Of a DNA stretch of 64,000 nt, positions 42,783 to 51,729 are shown one piece after another. Position numbers and translations under genes: made by a program. The stretch lies in assembly GCA_900318645.1 (NCBI GenBank), contig ONLH01000028.1, forward strand, positions 1 through 64,000, read 5' to 3'. Positions within the stretch are counted from its first letter, which is position 1; each line of letters starts with the position of its first letter. The stretch is from an uncultured Prevotellaceae bacterium. Its GTDB lineage: Bacteria > Bacteroidota > Bacteroidia > Bacteroidales > Muribaculaceae. The notes under the pieces are model-generated. The model saw only the letters and a program-made list of their open reading frames with translations. It searched no databases and had not been told where the DNA came from.

Positions 42783-44606
42783 ATGAATCCTTTCAACTAT
42801 AAGCGTCGCCCGACAGTAAGCGTCAACGTGGGCGGCATCGCGATGGGCAGTGAGTGGCCCGTGCGCGTCCAATCTATGACCAATACCTCCACCGATGATG
42901 TTGAAGCCAGCGCCGCACAATGCCAGCGCATCGCCTTTGCCGGGGCCGACTATGTTCGCCTTACCGCTCAAGGCGTAAAACAGGCCAACAGTATCGGTGA
43001 CATATCACAAGTGCTACGTGCCCAAGGCTGCAACATCCCACTCATTGCCGACATCCACTTCAACCCGCAGGCGGCATTGGCCGCGGCCGCGGTGTGTGAA
43101 GGTGTACGCATCAATCCGGGCAACTTTGTCGATCCGGCACGCACTTTCAAGCAGCTGGAATATACCGATGAGGAATATGCCGCCGAACTGGAGCGCATCC
43201 ATGAGGCACTGTTACCGTTCATTGCCGTGTGCCGTGAACATCACACTGCGGTGCGCCTGGGAGTGAACCACGGTTCGCTGAGCGATCGCATCATGAGCCG
43301 CTACGGCAATACGGCAGCTGGCATGGTCGAGAGCGTGATGGAGTTTCTACGAGTGTTTGTGAAGGAGAATTTCCTTGACGTGGTCATCTCGATGAAGGCT
43401 TCTAATGTCGTGGTCATGGTCGAAGCGGTGCGGCGTCTGGTTGATGCTATGGACCATGAGGATATGCACTTCCCGTTGCACCTCGGAGTTACCGAAGCTG
43501 GCTTCGGTGAGGACGGGCGTGTCAAGAGTGCCGTGGGCATCGGTGCCCTGATGGCCGAAGGACTGGGCGACACCATCCGCGTCTCGCTAAGCGAGGAACC
43601 CGAACTGGAGATCCCCGTTGCCCGCAAGCTGGTGGATTATATTTCACAACGCGAGGGGCATCCGACGATTGAAGGAGATTACTGCGAGGGTTATGACCCC
43701 CTGTGCCCCGATAGGCGATCCACAATCACTGTCGATGGACTCATCGGTGGCAACCAGCAGCCTGTAGTCATTGCCAGTTACTGCCCCAATCAACTTGACG
43801 GCGCAAAGCTGCAGCCCGACTTCTACTATAGTGCTGACGGCCTTATCGACGGTACACACCGTTTCCTGGTGCCCCTTGCTGCCTGGAAAGGCGAACGCAA
43901 CGTCTATCCCTTGCTCACCTTGGGCGAGTGGAACCGTTGCTCAACGACCAGGCTGCGCTTCCTGCAAGTGCCAGCAACGACACCGATTCACCGCCTGGAA
44001 TTTCTGCGTGGTCGCAGCGACACAGTACTGGTCATCACCCCCGTAGGGAAGAATATTCCAGCCGAGCAGCAGGCTTTGATTCATGCCCTTGACAGGGCAG
44101 GCATCAACTGCCCAGTTATCGTGCGTAACACCTATGCCGACAACTCCAACGAGTGGCTGCAGGTCAAAGCAGGTGCTGACTTGGGGGCTGTCCTGCTGAA
44201 TCGCCGTGCCGACGGCATCTGGCTTGAAGCGCCCAACAGCTATAGCAGCGCCGAGGTCGTGCGTTATGCCTTTGCCATCCTGCAGGCAGCACGCCAGCGC
44301 ATCAGCAAGACCGAATTCATCTCGTGTCCCGGATGCGGCAGGACAATGTTTGACCTGCAGACGACCGTGCAACGCGTCCAGCAAGCGACATCACATCTCA
44401 CACACCTGAAAATCGGTGTCATGGGCTGTATCGTCAACGGCCCCGGAGAAATGGCCGACGCCGACTACGGCTACGTCGGCGCAGCGGCGGGCCGCATCAG
44501 TCTATACAAGGGCAAGCAGTGCGTCGAAATGAATATCCCCGAGGCCGACGCCATCGACCGCCTCGTCGCCCTCATCAAGCAGCACGGCGACTGGCGCGAC
44601 CCCTAA
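42783..44606 (+). CDS. ispG: 4-hydroxy-3-methylbut-2-en-1-yl diphosphate synthase
   Basis: IspG reduces methylerythritol cyclodiphosphate in the MEP isoprenoid pathway. The N-terminal barrel starts with NPFNYKRRPTVSVNVGGI and has PVRVQSMTNTSTDDV and IADIHFNPQAALAAA. The C-terminal [4Fe-4S] part has SCPGCGRTMFDLQ (about 513-525) and GCIVNGPGEMADADYGYVG (about 547-565). At 607 residues it is the long form typical of Bacteroidota, plants and Chlamydiae, with a large insert in the middle (about 290-500). Confidence 0.96.
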   Translation: MNPFNYKRRPTVSVNVGGIAMGSEWPVRVQSMTNTSTDDVEASAAQCQRIAFAGADYVRLTAQGVKQANSIGDISQVLRAQGCNIPLIADIHFNPQAALAAAAVCEGVRINPGNFVDPARTFKQLEYTDEEYAAELERIHEALLPFIAVCREHHTAVRLGVNHGSLSDRIMSRYGNTAAGMVESVMEFLRVFVKENFLDVVISMKASNVVVMVEAVRRLVDAMDHEDMHFPLHLGVTEAGFGEDGRVKSAVGIGALMAEGLGDTIRVSLSEEPELEIPVARKLVDYISQREGHPTIEGDYCEGYDPLCPDRRSTITVDGLIGGNQQPVVIASYCPNQLDGAKLQPDFYYSADGLIDGTHRFLVPLAAWKGERNVYPLLTLGEWNRCSTTRLRFLQVPATTPIHRLEFLRGRSDTVLVITPVGKNIPAEQQALIHALDRAGINCPVIVRNTYADNSNEWLQVKAGADLGAVLLNRRADGIWLEAPNSYSSAEVVRYAFAILQAARQRISKTEFISCPGCGRTMFDLQTTVQRVQQATSHLTHLKIGVMGCIVNGPGEMADADYGYVGAAAGRISLYKGKQCVEMNIPEADAIDRLVALIKQHGDWRDP

Positions 44607-44641
44607 TTTTCGTACAAAGGGACGGTTCTTTTGTACGAAAA
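44607..44641 (+). terminator. Hairpin with a GGGACGGTTC loop
   Basis: TTTTCGTACAAA (44607-44618) and TTTGTACGAAAA (44630-44641) pair fully around GGGACGGTTC. It starts at the ispG stop codon and can act as a terminator. The 15-nt word AGGGACGGTTCTTTT recurs, inverted, at 48575-48589, so it may be a dispersed repeat as well. Confidence 0.7.
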
Positions 44642-44671
44642 AATATGAAATGATACTTTACAATCAAGATA

Positions 44672-45670
44672 ATGAATAAGATACATTTCTTCCTGCTATT
44701 GTTGGTCATCGCATTGGCCTCGTGCAGCAGCGACAGCTTCAAGATTGACGGTGACATCGCTAACCTTGACGGCCATACCGTCAAGGTGGTTTTCCGTGGC
44801 GATTCAGGGGTTGTCGAAGCACCTGCCGAAATAGATAAGAAAAGGCATTTCACCTTCAAGGGGGCATCAGAACAGCCTGTCATCGTGAGCCTGCTCAACT
44901 ACCGCAATGAGCCGTTGGCAATGATGGTTGCCTGCAATGGAGACCACCTCAAGGTCAAGGGCGACGCCGGTAAGGCGATGGCTGTCAAGGTCAAAGGAAA
45001 CCGCTTGAATGAGGACTGGCAACTCTTCCGCGACGAACATGCCGCCTTCTACGGTGACCCTAACCCCAGCCGACTGGATGCAGCCATCGAGAAGTATGTG
45101 CGTGAGCATCCCGCCGAAATGCTGTCCACGGTATTGCTGATAGCGGATTACAGCGACTACAGCGATCGCGCCAAGGTCCAAAAGATGCTGAACGGCATTG
45201 AAGCTAAGGCACGGCCCGAATCGTTGATACAGACGCTGCAAGCATTCCGCAAGGGCAACAGCCACGACAGGCTGCCGCGCTTGATGACGCTCAACCTCTT
45301 CAAGCATGGCGGGGACTTTGAGGAAATCAAACTGACTGACCGTACGACACTCCTTTCACTCTGGGCGAGCCCTCAAAATGACCGCGCTGCCCTGAAGGCT
45401 AAACTTCAGGCCATCCGCGATGGGGCCACAGGGAAACTCCATGTGATAGACATCCTTACCGAGAGTGACACCATCCGTTGGTCCCAGACTATTGCGGATG
45501 AGGACTGGCCACACTATTGGGCTCCTGGAGGGCCGCTGGAACAAGGCATACAGTTGTTGGGTATCACGTCGATGCCATGGTATGCCGTCACCGATAGTAC
45601 AGGTCTCGTCGTTTATTCGGGTCCTAGCCTGGATCAAGCACGTAAAAAAGCCAGCGACATCACCCACTAA
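44672..45670 (+). CDS. DUF4369-type lipoprotein with thioredoxin-like region lacking CxxC
   Basis: A lipoprotein signal (FFLLLLVIALASC) precedes a DUF4369 beta-domain (about 20-110: FKIDGDIANLDGHTVKVVF, and RHFTFKGASEQPVIVSLL). The rest (about 110-332) is helical and ends in a thioredoxin-like fold (TTLLSLWASPQNDRAALKAKLQAI, then LLGITSMPWYAVTDSTG). The usual active-site CxxC is absent; WASPQND stands where WAxWCxxC would be. A redox role is therefore unlikely; a binding role is possible. Confidence 0.75.
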   Translation: MNKIHFFLLLLVIALASCSSDSFKIDGDIANLDGHTVKVVFRGDSGVVEAPAEIDKKRHFTFKGASEQPVIVSLLNYRNEPLAMMVACNGDHLKVKGDAGKAMAVKVKGNRLNEDWQLFRDEHAAFYGDPNPSRLDAAIEKYVREHPAEMLSTVLLIADYSDYSDRAKVQKMLNGIEAKARPESLIQTLQAFRKGNSHDRLPRLMTLNLFKHGGDFEEIKLTDRTTLLSLWASPQNDRAALKAKLQAIRDGATGKLHVIDILTESDTIRWSQTIADEDWPHYWAPGGPLEQGIQLLGITSMPWYAVTDSTGLVVYSGPSLDQARKKASDITH

Positions 45671-45674
45671 CCTT

Positions 45675-45695
45675 TAAACATTAAACTCTAAACTC
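45675..45695. repeat. TAAACnn heptamer spacer
   Basis: TAAACAT, TAAACTC and TAAACTC, three 7-nt units, fill the gap before yifB. They are of the same type as the spacer after rpoN. Confidence 0.7.
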
Positions 45696-45697
45696 TT

Positions 45698-47245
45698 ATG
45701 TTAGCGAGAACGATAGCTGCCGCAGTGCATGGCATTGATGCCATCAAGGTCGAAATTGAGGTGACCGTCGATTGGGGGTCGGGGTTCATGATTATCGGCC
45801 TGCCCGATACGGCCGTCAAGGAGAGTGCCGAGCGCGTGCGCTGCGCCATGCAGCAAGCAGGTTTTGAGTTCCCGGGCAAGCAGGTCGTCATCAATATGTC
45901 GCCCGCTGACATCAAGAAGGAAGGGTCGGCCTATGACCTGCCGCTGGCAGTGGGCATCCTTGCCGCTGACGAGAAAATCAATCCTGACAAACTAGGCCGC
46001 TTTATGCTCATGGGCGAGCTCTCGCTCGACGGTAGCTTGCGTCCCATCAAGGGCGCCCTGCCCATGGCAATCCTTGCCCGACAGCTACAGCTGGACGGTT
46101 TCATCGTTCCGCGAGCCAATGCCCTGGAGGCCGCCGTCGTCAACAACCTCGACATCTATGGCGTGGACAATGTCATCGAGGTAGTACAGTTCCTCAACAG
46201 CGAAATCACCCTTGAACCTACCGTCGTGGATACCCGTGCCGAATTTGCCAAGGCACAGGGCGTTTTCCCCTACGACTTCGCCGATGTCAAGGGGCAGGAG
46301 AACGTCAAGCGCGCCTTTGAGGTCGCCTGTGCCGGTGGACACAATATCCTGCTAGTGGGTAGTCCAGGTTCGGGCAAGTCCATGATGGCCAAGCGACTGC
46401 CATCTATCATGCCACCACTCACGTTGAGCGAAGCCCTCGAAACGACCAAGATCCACAGCGTGGCGGGTAAACTGCAGCAAGGCACCACGCTGATGACCGT
46501 GCGCCCCTTCCGCAGCCCGCACCACACGATTTCGCCCGTCGCCCTCGTCGGTGGCGGCTCCTACCCCATGCCCGGCGAAATCTCCCTCGCCCACAACGGA
46601 ATTTTGTTTCTAGACGAGCTACCAGAATTCAATCGCTCAGTTTTAGAGGTGATGCGTCAGCCGTTGGAAGACAGGATTATCAGTATCAGCAGAGCAAAAT
46701 ACAGCACCGAATATCCCGCATCATTTATGCTCGTGGCCTCGATGAATCCTTGCCCGTGCGGGTACTATGGCCACCCCAAGAAGAAATGCGTCTGCAACGA
46801 GTACCAGCGCACCCACTACATGAGCAAGATTTCGGGCCCGCTGCTCGACCGCATCGACCTGCAGATTGAGGTCCAACCCGTCGATTTCGACCAGATGTCG
46901 TCCAAGGCCCCGGGCGAACCCAGCGCCGCCATCCGCCAGCGCGTCATCGCCGCCAGGATGCTCCAAGAGCGCCGCTTCAAGGACGAACCCGGCATCCACT
47001 GCAACGCCCAGATGACCCCGTCCCTGCTCCACAAATACGCCGAGCCCAACGCCGCCGGCCTGGAAAAACTTCGCGACGCCATGGAGCGCATGAACATGAG
47101 CGCGAGGGCCTACGACCGCATCCTCAAAGTCGCCCGCACCATCGCCGACCTCGAGGCCTGCGCCGACGTCCTCGACCACCACATTATGGAAGCCATCGCC
47201 TACCGCAACCTCGACCGCCCCACCTATATGGGGTCCACATTATAA
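45698..47245 (+). CDS. YifB/ComM-family Mg-chelatase-like AAA+ ATPase
   Basis: The 515-residue protein has a ribosomal S5-like N-terminal domain (1-165), an AAA+ domain with Walker A LVGSPGSGKSMMAK (about 220-233) and Walker B GILFLDELPEF (about 300-310), a Cys-rich NPCPCGYYGHPKKKCVCNEY (about 348-367) and the C-terminal helical part ([19 protein letters not shown]). ComM homologues act as hexameric helicases in branch migration during recombination. Bases about 46597-46745 are much AT-richer than their flanks. Pieces of the same gene recur downstream at 48287 and 51323. Confidence 0.93.
   Translation: MLARTIAAAVHGIDAIKVEIEVTVDWGSGFMIIGLPDTAVKESAERVRCAMQQAGFEFPGKQVVINMSPADIKKEGSAYDLPLAVGILAADEKINPDKLGRFMLMGELSLDGSLRPIKGALPMAILARQLQLDGFIVPRANALEAAVVNNLDIYGVDNVIEVVQFLNSEITLEPTVVDTRAEFAKAQGVFPYDFADVKGQENVKRAFEVACAGGHNILLVGSPGSGKSMMAKRLPSIMPPLTLSEALETTKIHSVAGKLQQGTTLMTVRPFRSPHHTISPVALVGGGSYPMPGEISLAHNGILFLDELPEFNRSVLEVMRQPLEDRIISISRAKYSTEYPASFMLVASMNPCPCGYYGHPKKKCVCNEYQRTHYMSKISGPLLDRIDLQIEVQPVDFDQMSSKAPGEPSAAIRQRVIAARMLQERRFKDEPGIHCNAQMTPSLLHKYAEPNAAGLEKLRDAMERMNMSARAYDRILKVARTIADLEACADVLDHHIMEAIAYRNLDRPTYMGSTL
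47078..47220. repeat. Direct repeat of yifB 3' end, left copy
   Basis: These 143 nt inside intact yifB recur at 48287-48429 beyond rhuM. By hand count five positions differ, all in third codon positions and all synonymous, apart from the final base. Confidence 0.9.
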
Positions 47246-47255
47246 ATGCAAAAAT

Positions 47256-48278
47256 ATGCCTGACCAAGAGAGAAATATCATCATCTACCGCACTGCCGAC
47301 GGCCGTGCATCGGTAGCCCTATATGCCCACGACGGCAAGATTTGGGTCAACCAACAGCAGATGGCAGAACTTTTTGCCACCTCCAAGCAAACGGTTAGTT
47401 ATCATATAGCTAATATTCTGAAAGAAAATGAATTAACTCATGATTCAGTTGTCAAAGAATTTTTGACAACTGCCGCTGATGGAAAGAGCTACAATGTCAT
47501 TTTCTACTCATTGGAGATGATTATAGCGATGGGGTATCGTGTACGCGGTATGCGAGGCACTCAATTCCGCCAATGGGCGACGGAACACTTAACAGAGTAT
47601 TTGGTCAAGGGATTCACTATGGATGATGAGCGCTTGAAGAACCCCGATGGTCGTCCCGACTACTTTGATGAATTGTTAGCGAGGATTCGGGACATTCGGG
47701 CTTCAGAGAAGCGTTTCTATCAAAAGATTCGCGACCTGTTCTCACTCAGCAGCGACTATGATAAATCAGACAAGGCTACACAGATGTTCTTTGCCGAGAC
47801 ACAGAACAAATTACTCTATGCAGTCACCCATCAAACTGCCGCCGAATTGATTTGCGCCCGAGCCGATGCAGAGAAACCCAACATGGGTCTGACAACATGG
47901 AAAGGCTCCATCGTCCGCAAGGGCGATATCACCATTGCAAAAAACTATCTGCAAGATGCTGAAATCGACAGGCTGAACCGCCTCGTTGACATCTTCCTGA
48001 CATCAGCCGAAATGCGCGTCCAAGACCGCCGAGACCTCACCCTTGACTACTGGCGTGACAACGTTGACAACCTTCTCGCCTTTCAGGGAATGGACGTTCT
48101 TCAAGACAAAGGCTCCGTCTCCAACGCCCAGATGGAACACCATGTCCGTGAAATCTACGCAGACTTCGACTCCAAACGCAAACACCTCGAAGCCCAACAA
48201 GCCGATGCCGACGACCTCAAACTCCTCGAAGACATAGAAAAATGGATCCTCAACCAATCAAGTGACGAGCAAGAGTAG
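47256..48278 (+). CDS. RhuM-family protein
   Basis: The 340-residue protein matches the RhuM virulence-protein family: [34 protein letters not shown], a winged-helix-like [18 protein letters not shown], and [20 protein letters not shown]. The C-terminal half ([33 protein letters not shown]) is the conserved helical core. RhuM genes occur in genomic islands of many bacteria, often next to restriction or Fic genes; the biochemical role is not known. It starts 10 nt after yifB and is bracketed by two copies of the yifB 3' end, so it looks like inserted cargo. Confidence 0.88.
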   Translation: MPDQERNIIIYRTADGRASVALYAHDGKIWVNQQQMAELFATSKQTVSYHIANILKENELTHDSVVKEFLTTAADGKSYNVIFYSLEMIIAMGYRVRGMRGTQFRQWATEHLTEYLVKGFTMDDERLKNPDGRPDYFDELLARIRDIRASEKRFYQKIRDLFSLSSDYDKSDKATQMFFAETQNKLLYAVTHQTAAELICARADAEKPNMGLTTWKGSIVRKGDITIAKNYLQDAEIDRLNRLVDIFLTSAEMRVQDRRDLTLDYWRDNVDNLLAFQGMDVLQDKGSVSNAQMEHHVREIYADFDSKRKHLEAQQADADDLKLLEDIEKWILNQSSDEQE

Positions 48279-48286
48279 ATGGTAAT

Positions 48287-48459
48287 GCCATGGAACGCAT
48301 GAACATGAGCGCGAGAGCCTACGACCGCATCCTAAAAGTCGCTCGCACCATCGCCGACCTCGAGGCCTGCGCCGACGTCCTCGACCACCACATCATGGAA
48401 GCCATCGCCTACCGCAACCTCGACCGCCCAAGCTACCTCGGATCAAACTTGTATTTTTT
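48287..48459 (+). pseudogene. Detached 3' end of yifB
   Basis: The segment encodes [52 protein letters not shown], the C-terminus of YifB, without the rest of the gene. It differs from the intact copy only at synonymous sites over the first 142 nt and then diverges at the last few codons. The frame runs on into unrelated sequence until 48616. It cannot make a working ATPase. Confidence 0.88.
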
Positions 48460-48574
48460 TTACTACCTTGGCCGAAGATGTTACATAAAGGAATATAATC
48501 AATTGATATATAGATTTCTATACATTATTTTACTTGTTAAGAATCACTTAATAACTGTCACAGATAGTTACATC

Positions 48575-48589
48575 AAAAGAACCGTCCCT
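48575..48589. repeat. Inverted copy of the GGGACGGTTC word
   Basis: AAAAGAACCGTCCCT is the exact reverse complement of the loop-and-arm sequence after ispG at 44618-44632. Confidence 0.7.
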
Positions 48590-48622
48590 ATTTTCCTTTC
48601 ATCGAACACACGTTAATATAAA

Positions 48623-48657
48623 TGCCTGTAAAGCTGGATCTCTAAGCTCTACAGGCA
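48623..48657 (-). terminator. Hairpin between rhuM island segment and the BspA-like gene
   Basis: TGCCTGTA and TACAGGCA, with inner AGCT/AGCT, form an 8+4-bp stem with one mismatch. T-rich sequence follows on both strands, so it may serve convergent transcripts. Confidence 0.75.
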
Positions 48658-48686
48658 CTTCTTTATCCTACAAATGAGTTATAGTT

Positions 48687-50246
48687 CTAATGACTGAGAA
48701 TTGCGTCAATGACTCGATTTACGTCAGCAATGTTTACCTCGCCGTCACCATTTGTATCACATTTCATGTAGTCTTCATCGGAGGGATTATCTTCATTCAC
48801 ATCGCCAATAATAGTCAGAAATTGGCCCCAATAGGGGTCTGATTTATAAGATCTTTCAGAATCTACAGGCACATGTAGTTGTGCATGATTATAGACATTT
48901 GCTGTAAACATTGACAAGTCATTACAGGACGGAGGTGTTGTTGCAAAACAAGTTACGCTCTCAATAGAAGGGTCATTCATGAATGCTTTTGCGCCAATAG
49001 ATGAGAGTGAGGCACCAAAAGTAATGCTTATGAGTCCACTACAGTCATAATATGCGTTACTACCAACTGAAATAACGGAGTTCGGGATTACCACATTAGA
49101 AAGACTAGTGCATCCATTGAATGCAGAGTTGCCAATACTTGTCACAGAACTGGGGATGGTCACATTGGTCAGTAAAGAGCATTGTTTGAACACACCATCA
49201 TCTATGGAAGTGATAGAATTGGGTATATCAAACTGTGTTAATCCCGAGCAACCAGCAAACGAATAACTAGATATTTTTATTACGGAGTTAGTTAGGTTTA
49301 CATTTGTTAGGCCAAAGCAATCCCGGAATGCGGACTCGCCGATTGTAGTAACAGAGCTGGGTATAGTTAGGTTAGTCAGTCCAGTGTATCCATAAAACGC
49401 ATAATTGCCGATGGTTATTACTGAGTTAGGAATTGTTAAATCCGTAATTTCCATTCCATTCAGATATAGATGATGAGCACTACTAAGCGGATTAGAATCA
49501 CTACTGTAAAAACTTATATTGCACCATGTACCAAGATCATTAATTTGAACTTTTTCCATACTTGAACATCCTATGAACGCATATAGGCCAATTTCAACGA
49601 CAGAGTTAGGAATAATAACGTCTGTCAGCCCAGTACAATAGGCGAATGCATGACTACCTATGGTGGTTACAGAGTTAGGAATAGTGATGCTTGTCAAATT
49701 ATCTAATCCATATGCAAAGTAAGCAGGAATTCTCTCCACGGAGTTTCCAATATTGATGGTAGAGATACTTAAATTATCGAATGGGATTCCATATCCGTTT
49801 GTACTATAGTCGGCACAAGAGACTGCATTATAGTTGAGAGTTTTCAATTGATAGCAACTTTTGAAAGCATCATAACCTATCTCTATGATGGACTCAGGTA
49901 TAGTAAAACTTGTCAGTTTTGAGCAGCCTTTGAAAGCTTCAGCGTTAATTTTAGTGACACTGTTTGGAATGGTTACACTAGTCACTTCATTGCAGTTACG
50001 GAATGCATAGCCGCCTATCATTGTCACTGAGTACGTTTTTCCATTGTATGTGACTGAGGGTGGAATATTTACATTCCCTGAGTAAGATTTACTTTCTCCA
50101 TAATTAGCATATGTAACAGCAACCTCGTTCTCTTTGATAATTAAATAGTAGATATCATTGACTTTAAAATCGTGGGCATATGCTAGTTTTTTGGAAAAAA
50201 CTACAAAAAGCAAAAGTAAATAAATTATTAAACGCTTCATCGTCAT
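48687..50246 (-). CDS. BspA-like leucine-rich-repeat surface protein
   Basis: A signal peptide (LIIYLLLLFVVFSKKLAYA) is followed by about a dozen LRR_5 repeats of 23 residues with the pattern SVTTIGxxAFxxCTGLTxVxIPN (about residues 60-440). The C-terminus has a single dockerin-like motif, DTNGDGEVNIADVNRVIDAIL. BspA proteins of oral and gut Bacteroidales bind fibronectin and other host proteins; the ligand here is unknown. The gene is AT-rich compared with the core genes, in keeping with its place in the island. M3 is an alternative start. Confidence 0.9.
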   Translation of the reverse strand: MTMKRLIIYLLLLFVVFSKKLAYAHDFKVNDIYYLIIKENEVAVTYANYGESKSYSGNVNIPPSVTYNGKTYSVTMIGGYAFRNCNEVTSVTIPNSVTKINAEAFKGCSKLTSFTIPESIIEIGYDAFKSCYQLKTLNYNAVSCADYSTNGYGIPFDNLSISTINIGNSVERIPAYFAYGLDNLTSITIPNSVTTIGSHAFAYCTGLTDVIIPNSVVEIGLYAFIGCSSMEKVQINDLGTWCNISFYSSDSNPLSSAHHLYLNGMEITDLTIPNSVITIGNYAFYGYTGLTNLTIPSSVTTIGESAFRDCFGLTNVNLTNSVIKISSYSFAGCSGLTQFDIPNSITSIDDGVFKQCSLLTNVTIPSSVTSIGNSAFNGCTSLSNVVIPNSVISVGSNAYYDCSGLISITFGASLSSIGAKAFMNDPSIESVTCFATTPPSCNDLSMFTANVYNHAQLHVPVDSERSYKSDPYWGQFLTIIGDVNEDNPSDEDYMKCDTNGDGEVNIADVNRVIDAILSH

Positions 50247-50350
50247 TTCTAATATTATTAGTTATATATGATAAGTTATCGTATATTCTCATAAACAGTA
50301 AAACACAGATAATTAACAAATTATTTCAAATGTTTATAGCTCAATTACTA

Positions 50351-51127
50351 TTACGCTTTTTGATATGATTTTGCAATAATGTCAAGGCTCTTTTGAATAG
50401 GATAAAACTGGTCATTATTTACAACAGTTCCTTTTCTAATGTCCTCTATATTATTAGTTAGCTCATCGTTAACGACAAGATTCATTAATAAATAATCGTC
50501 TAGTCTTAATGTTTCCGAAACATAATAGTGATCACAGTATGTGCCATTTATCTTTATGGGAATATTTCTAAACTCATCAAGCCATTTGTTTATCTCTTCA
50601 GCAGAGAATTTTTCATTGGTTCTATGAAAAGTAACAGAAGAATTACCATAAATAGGAGAGATATAAAAGTACTTATTTGTGTTTGGCTCAATGGAAAAAC
50701 TCTTTCCTTGGAGTTTTCTATAAATATCTTTTGTAGAATCAGCTAATAGAGATTCAATAAACTGGTCAGAGAAAGTCAATCTTATATTATATGCGGTTTC
50801 CTTGCCAACATTAGCTATCATCAACATGAAGATTCCATGCTTTGATACGATAGAGAAAGATAAACGGGCACGATGATCCTCGCTCCACTGTCTTTTTAAT
50901 TCTTCCAACTGTTGGCTATTTTGTTTTAATGTCAACCATGTAAAGATGACCATGATAAAAGTTGCCGCAGCACTCAAATAAGATGCCCAAAATCCCAACC
51001 AACTGATATCATCTCCAACTATACGGAATGGAATCCATTCTTTAGGAAGTCCAATCAAAATATTGATCCCAAGTGGAATAATTAAAAAGAGAATGATCAG
51101 TAAGAAGAATAACCTGTAATACTTCAT
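50351..51127 (-). CDS. Two-helix membrane protein of unknown function
   Basis: The 258-residue protein starts with two hydrophobic helices (FFLLIILFLIIPLGINILI, about 7-25, and FWASYLSAAATFIMVIFTWLTL, about 47-68) followed by a short coiled segment (KQNSQQLEELKRQW). The rest is cytosolic by the positive-inside rule and begins with a beta-rich part (ARLSFSIVSKHGIFMLMIANVGKETAYNIRLTF) of the NxGxxxAxNI type seen in many unassigned membrane proteins. No family with a function is recognised. It is AT-rich and has its own promoter, in an island with rhuM and hicAB. Confidence 0.6.
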   Translation of the reverse strand: MKYYRLFFLLIILFLIIPLGINILIGLPKEWIPFRIVGDDISWLGFWASYLSAAATFIMVIFTWLTLKQNSQQLEELKRQWSEDHRARLSFSIVSKHGIFMLMIANVGKETAYNIRLTFSDQFIESLLADSTKDIYRKLQGKSFSIEPNTNKYFYISPIYGNSSVTFHRTNEKFSAEEINKWLDEFRNIPIKINGTYCDHYYVSETLRLDDYLLMNLVVNDELTNNIEDIRKGTVVNNDQFYPIQKSLDIIAKSYQKA

Positions 51128-51181
51128 ATTATGATTTCCTATTCAAAATGATGATTCTTATTAAAGACTATTTTTAATTTG

Positions 51182-51189
51182 CAAATATA
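51182..51189 (-). promoter_or_regulatory. -7 box (TATATTTG) for the two-helix membrane protein
   Basis: CAAATATA on the plus strand reads TATATTTG on the gene's strand, 55 nt before its start. It is divergent from the promoter of the yifB chimera. Confidence 0.55.
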
Positions 51190-51198
51190 CAACGATAA

Positions 51199-51230
51199 CT
51201 TGAATAGACCTAGAAAAACATGTATCTTTG
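51199..51230 (+). promoter_or_regulatory. Promoter of the yifB chimera (CTTG-20-TATCTTTG)
   Basis: CTTG at 51199-51202 and TATCTTTG at 51223-51230 are 20 nt apart, and the ATG of the chimeric frame follows 5 nt later. The message would be almost leaderless. Confidence 0.6.
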
Positions 51231-51235
51231 TAGGT

Positions 51236-51586
51236 ATGAATGGCTTTCTGGTACATATTTTGGTCGGTTTTGGGGCTTTATGGGTGATTATAAGGCTGTT
51301 GCAATGGGGCAAGTTCTTCCACTTGGATGAGCTACCTGAGTTCAATCGATCGGTTTTGGAGGTCATGCGTCAGCCATTGGAGGACAGGATTATAAGTATC
51401 AGTAGGGCGAAATACTCGACCGAATATCCCGCGTCATTCATGCTCGAGGCTTCGATGAACCCGTGCCCGTGCGGGTACTATGGGCACCCCAAGAAGAAAT
51501 GCGTCTGCAACGAATACCAGCGCACGTTGTATTTTCGAGTGCCAAATCGATGCGATTTTCTATACTTTTGGCATATGAATAGATAA
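51236..51586 (+). pseudogene. Chimeric frame: hydrophobic leader fused to an internal piece of yifB
   Basis: A 116-codon frame starts with a hydrophobic leader (MNGFLVHILVGFGALWVII) of unknown origin and then enters YifB sequence at LDELPEFNRSVLEVMRQPLE (51323). It leaves YifB at NEYQRT (51526) and ends 20 codons later. The 204-nt YifB part is collinear, without gaps, with 46610-46813. By hand count about 24 of 68 codons differ but only one residue (V to E), so it was under selection until recently. It keeps Walker B and the Cys-rich motif but lacks Walker A. Confidence 0.8.
51241..51330. repeat. 90-bp leader segment, copy 1
   Basis: TGGCTTTCTGGTACATATTT and the bases after it recur at 52531-52620, with roughly 80% identity by eye and one small gap. 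In this copy it forms the 5' part of the chimeric yifB frame. Confidence 0.8.
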
Positions 51587-51673
51587 AGAACTATGGTTTG
51601 AATGATAAGATTATTTGATTTAAACGAATGTGTATCAATCTCTTAAAAGTACTTAAAAAGTTGTAATATAAAG

Positions 51674-51706
51674 TGCCCCGTGATGGAGATTGGCAAGCAC
51701 GGGGCA
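51674..51706 (-). terminator. Terminator of hicAB
   Basis: TGCCCCGTG and CACGGGGCA form a 9-bp stem 24 nt after the hicB stop codon. The sequence beyond it on the minus strand is T-rich. Confidence 0.75.
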
Positions 51707-51729
51707 ATAGTTTATTAATATTTGAATTC

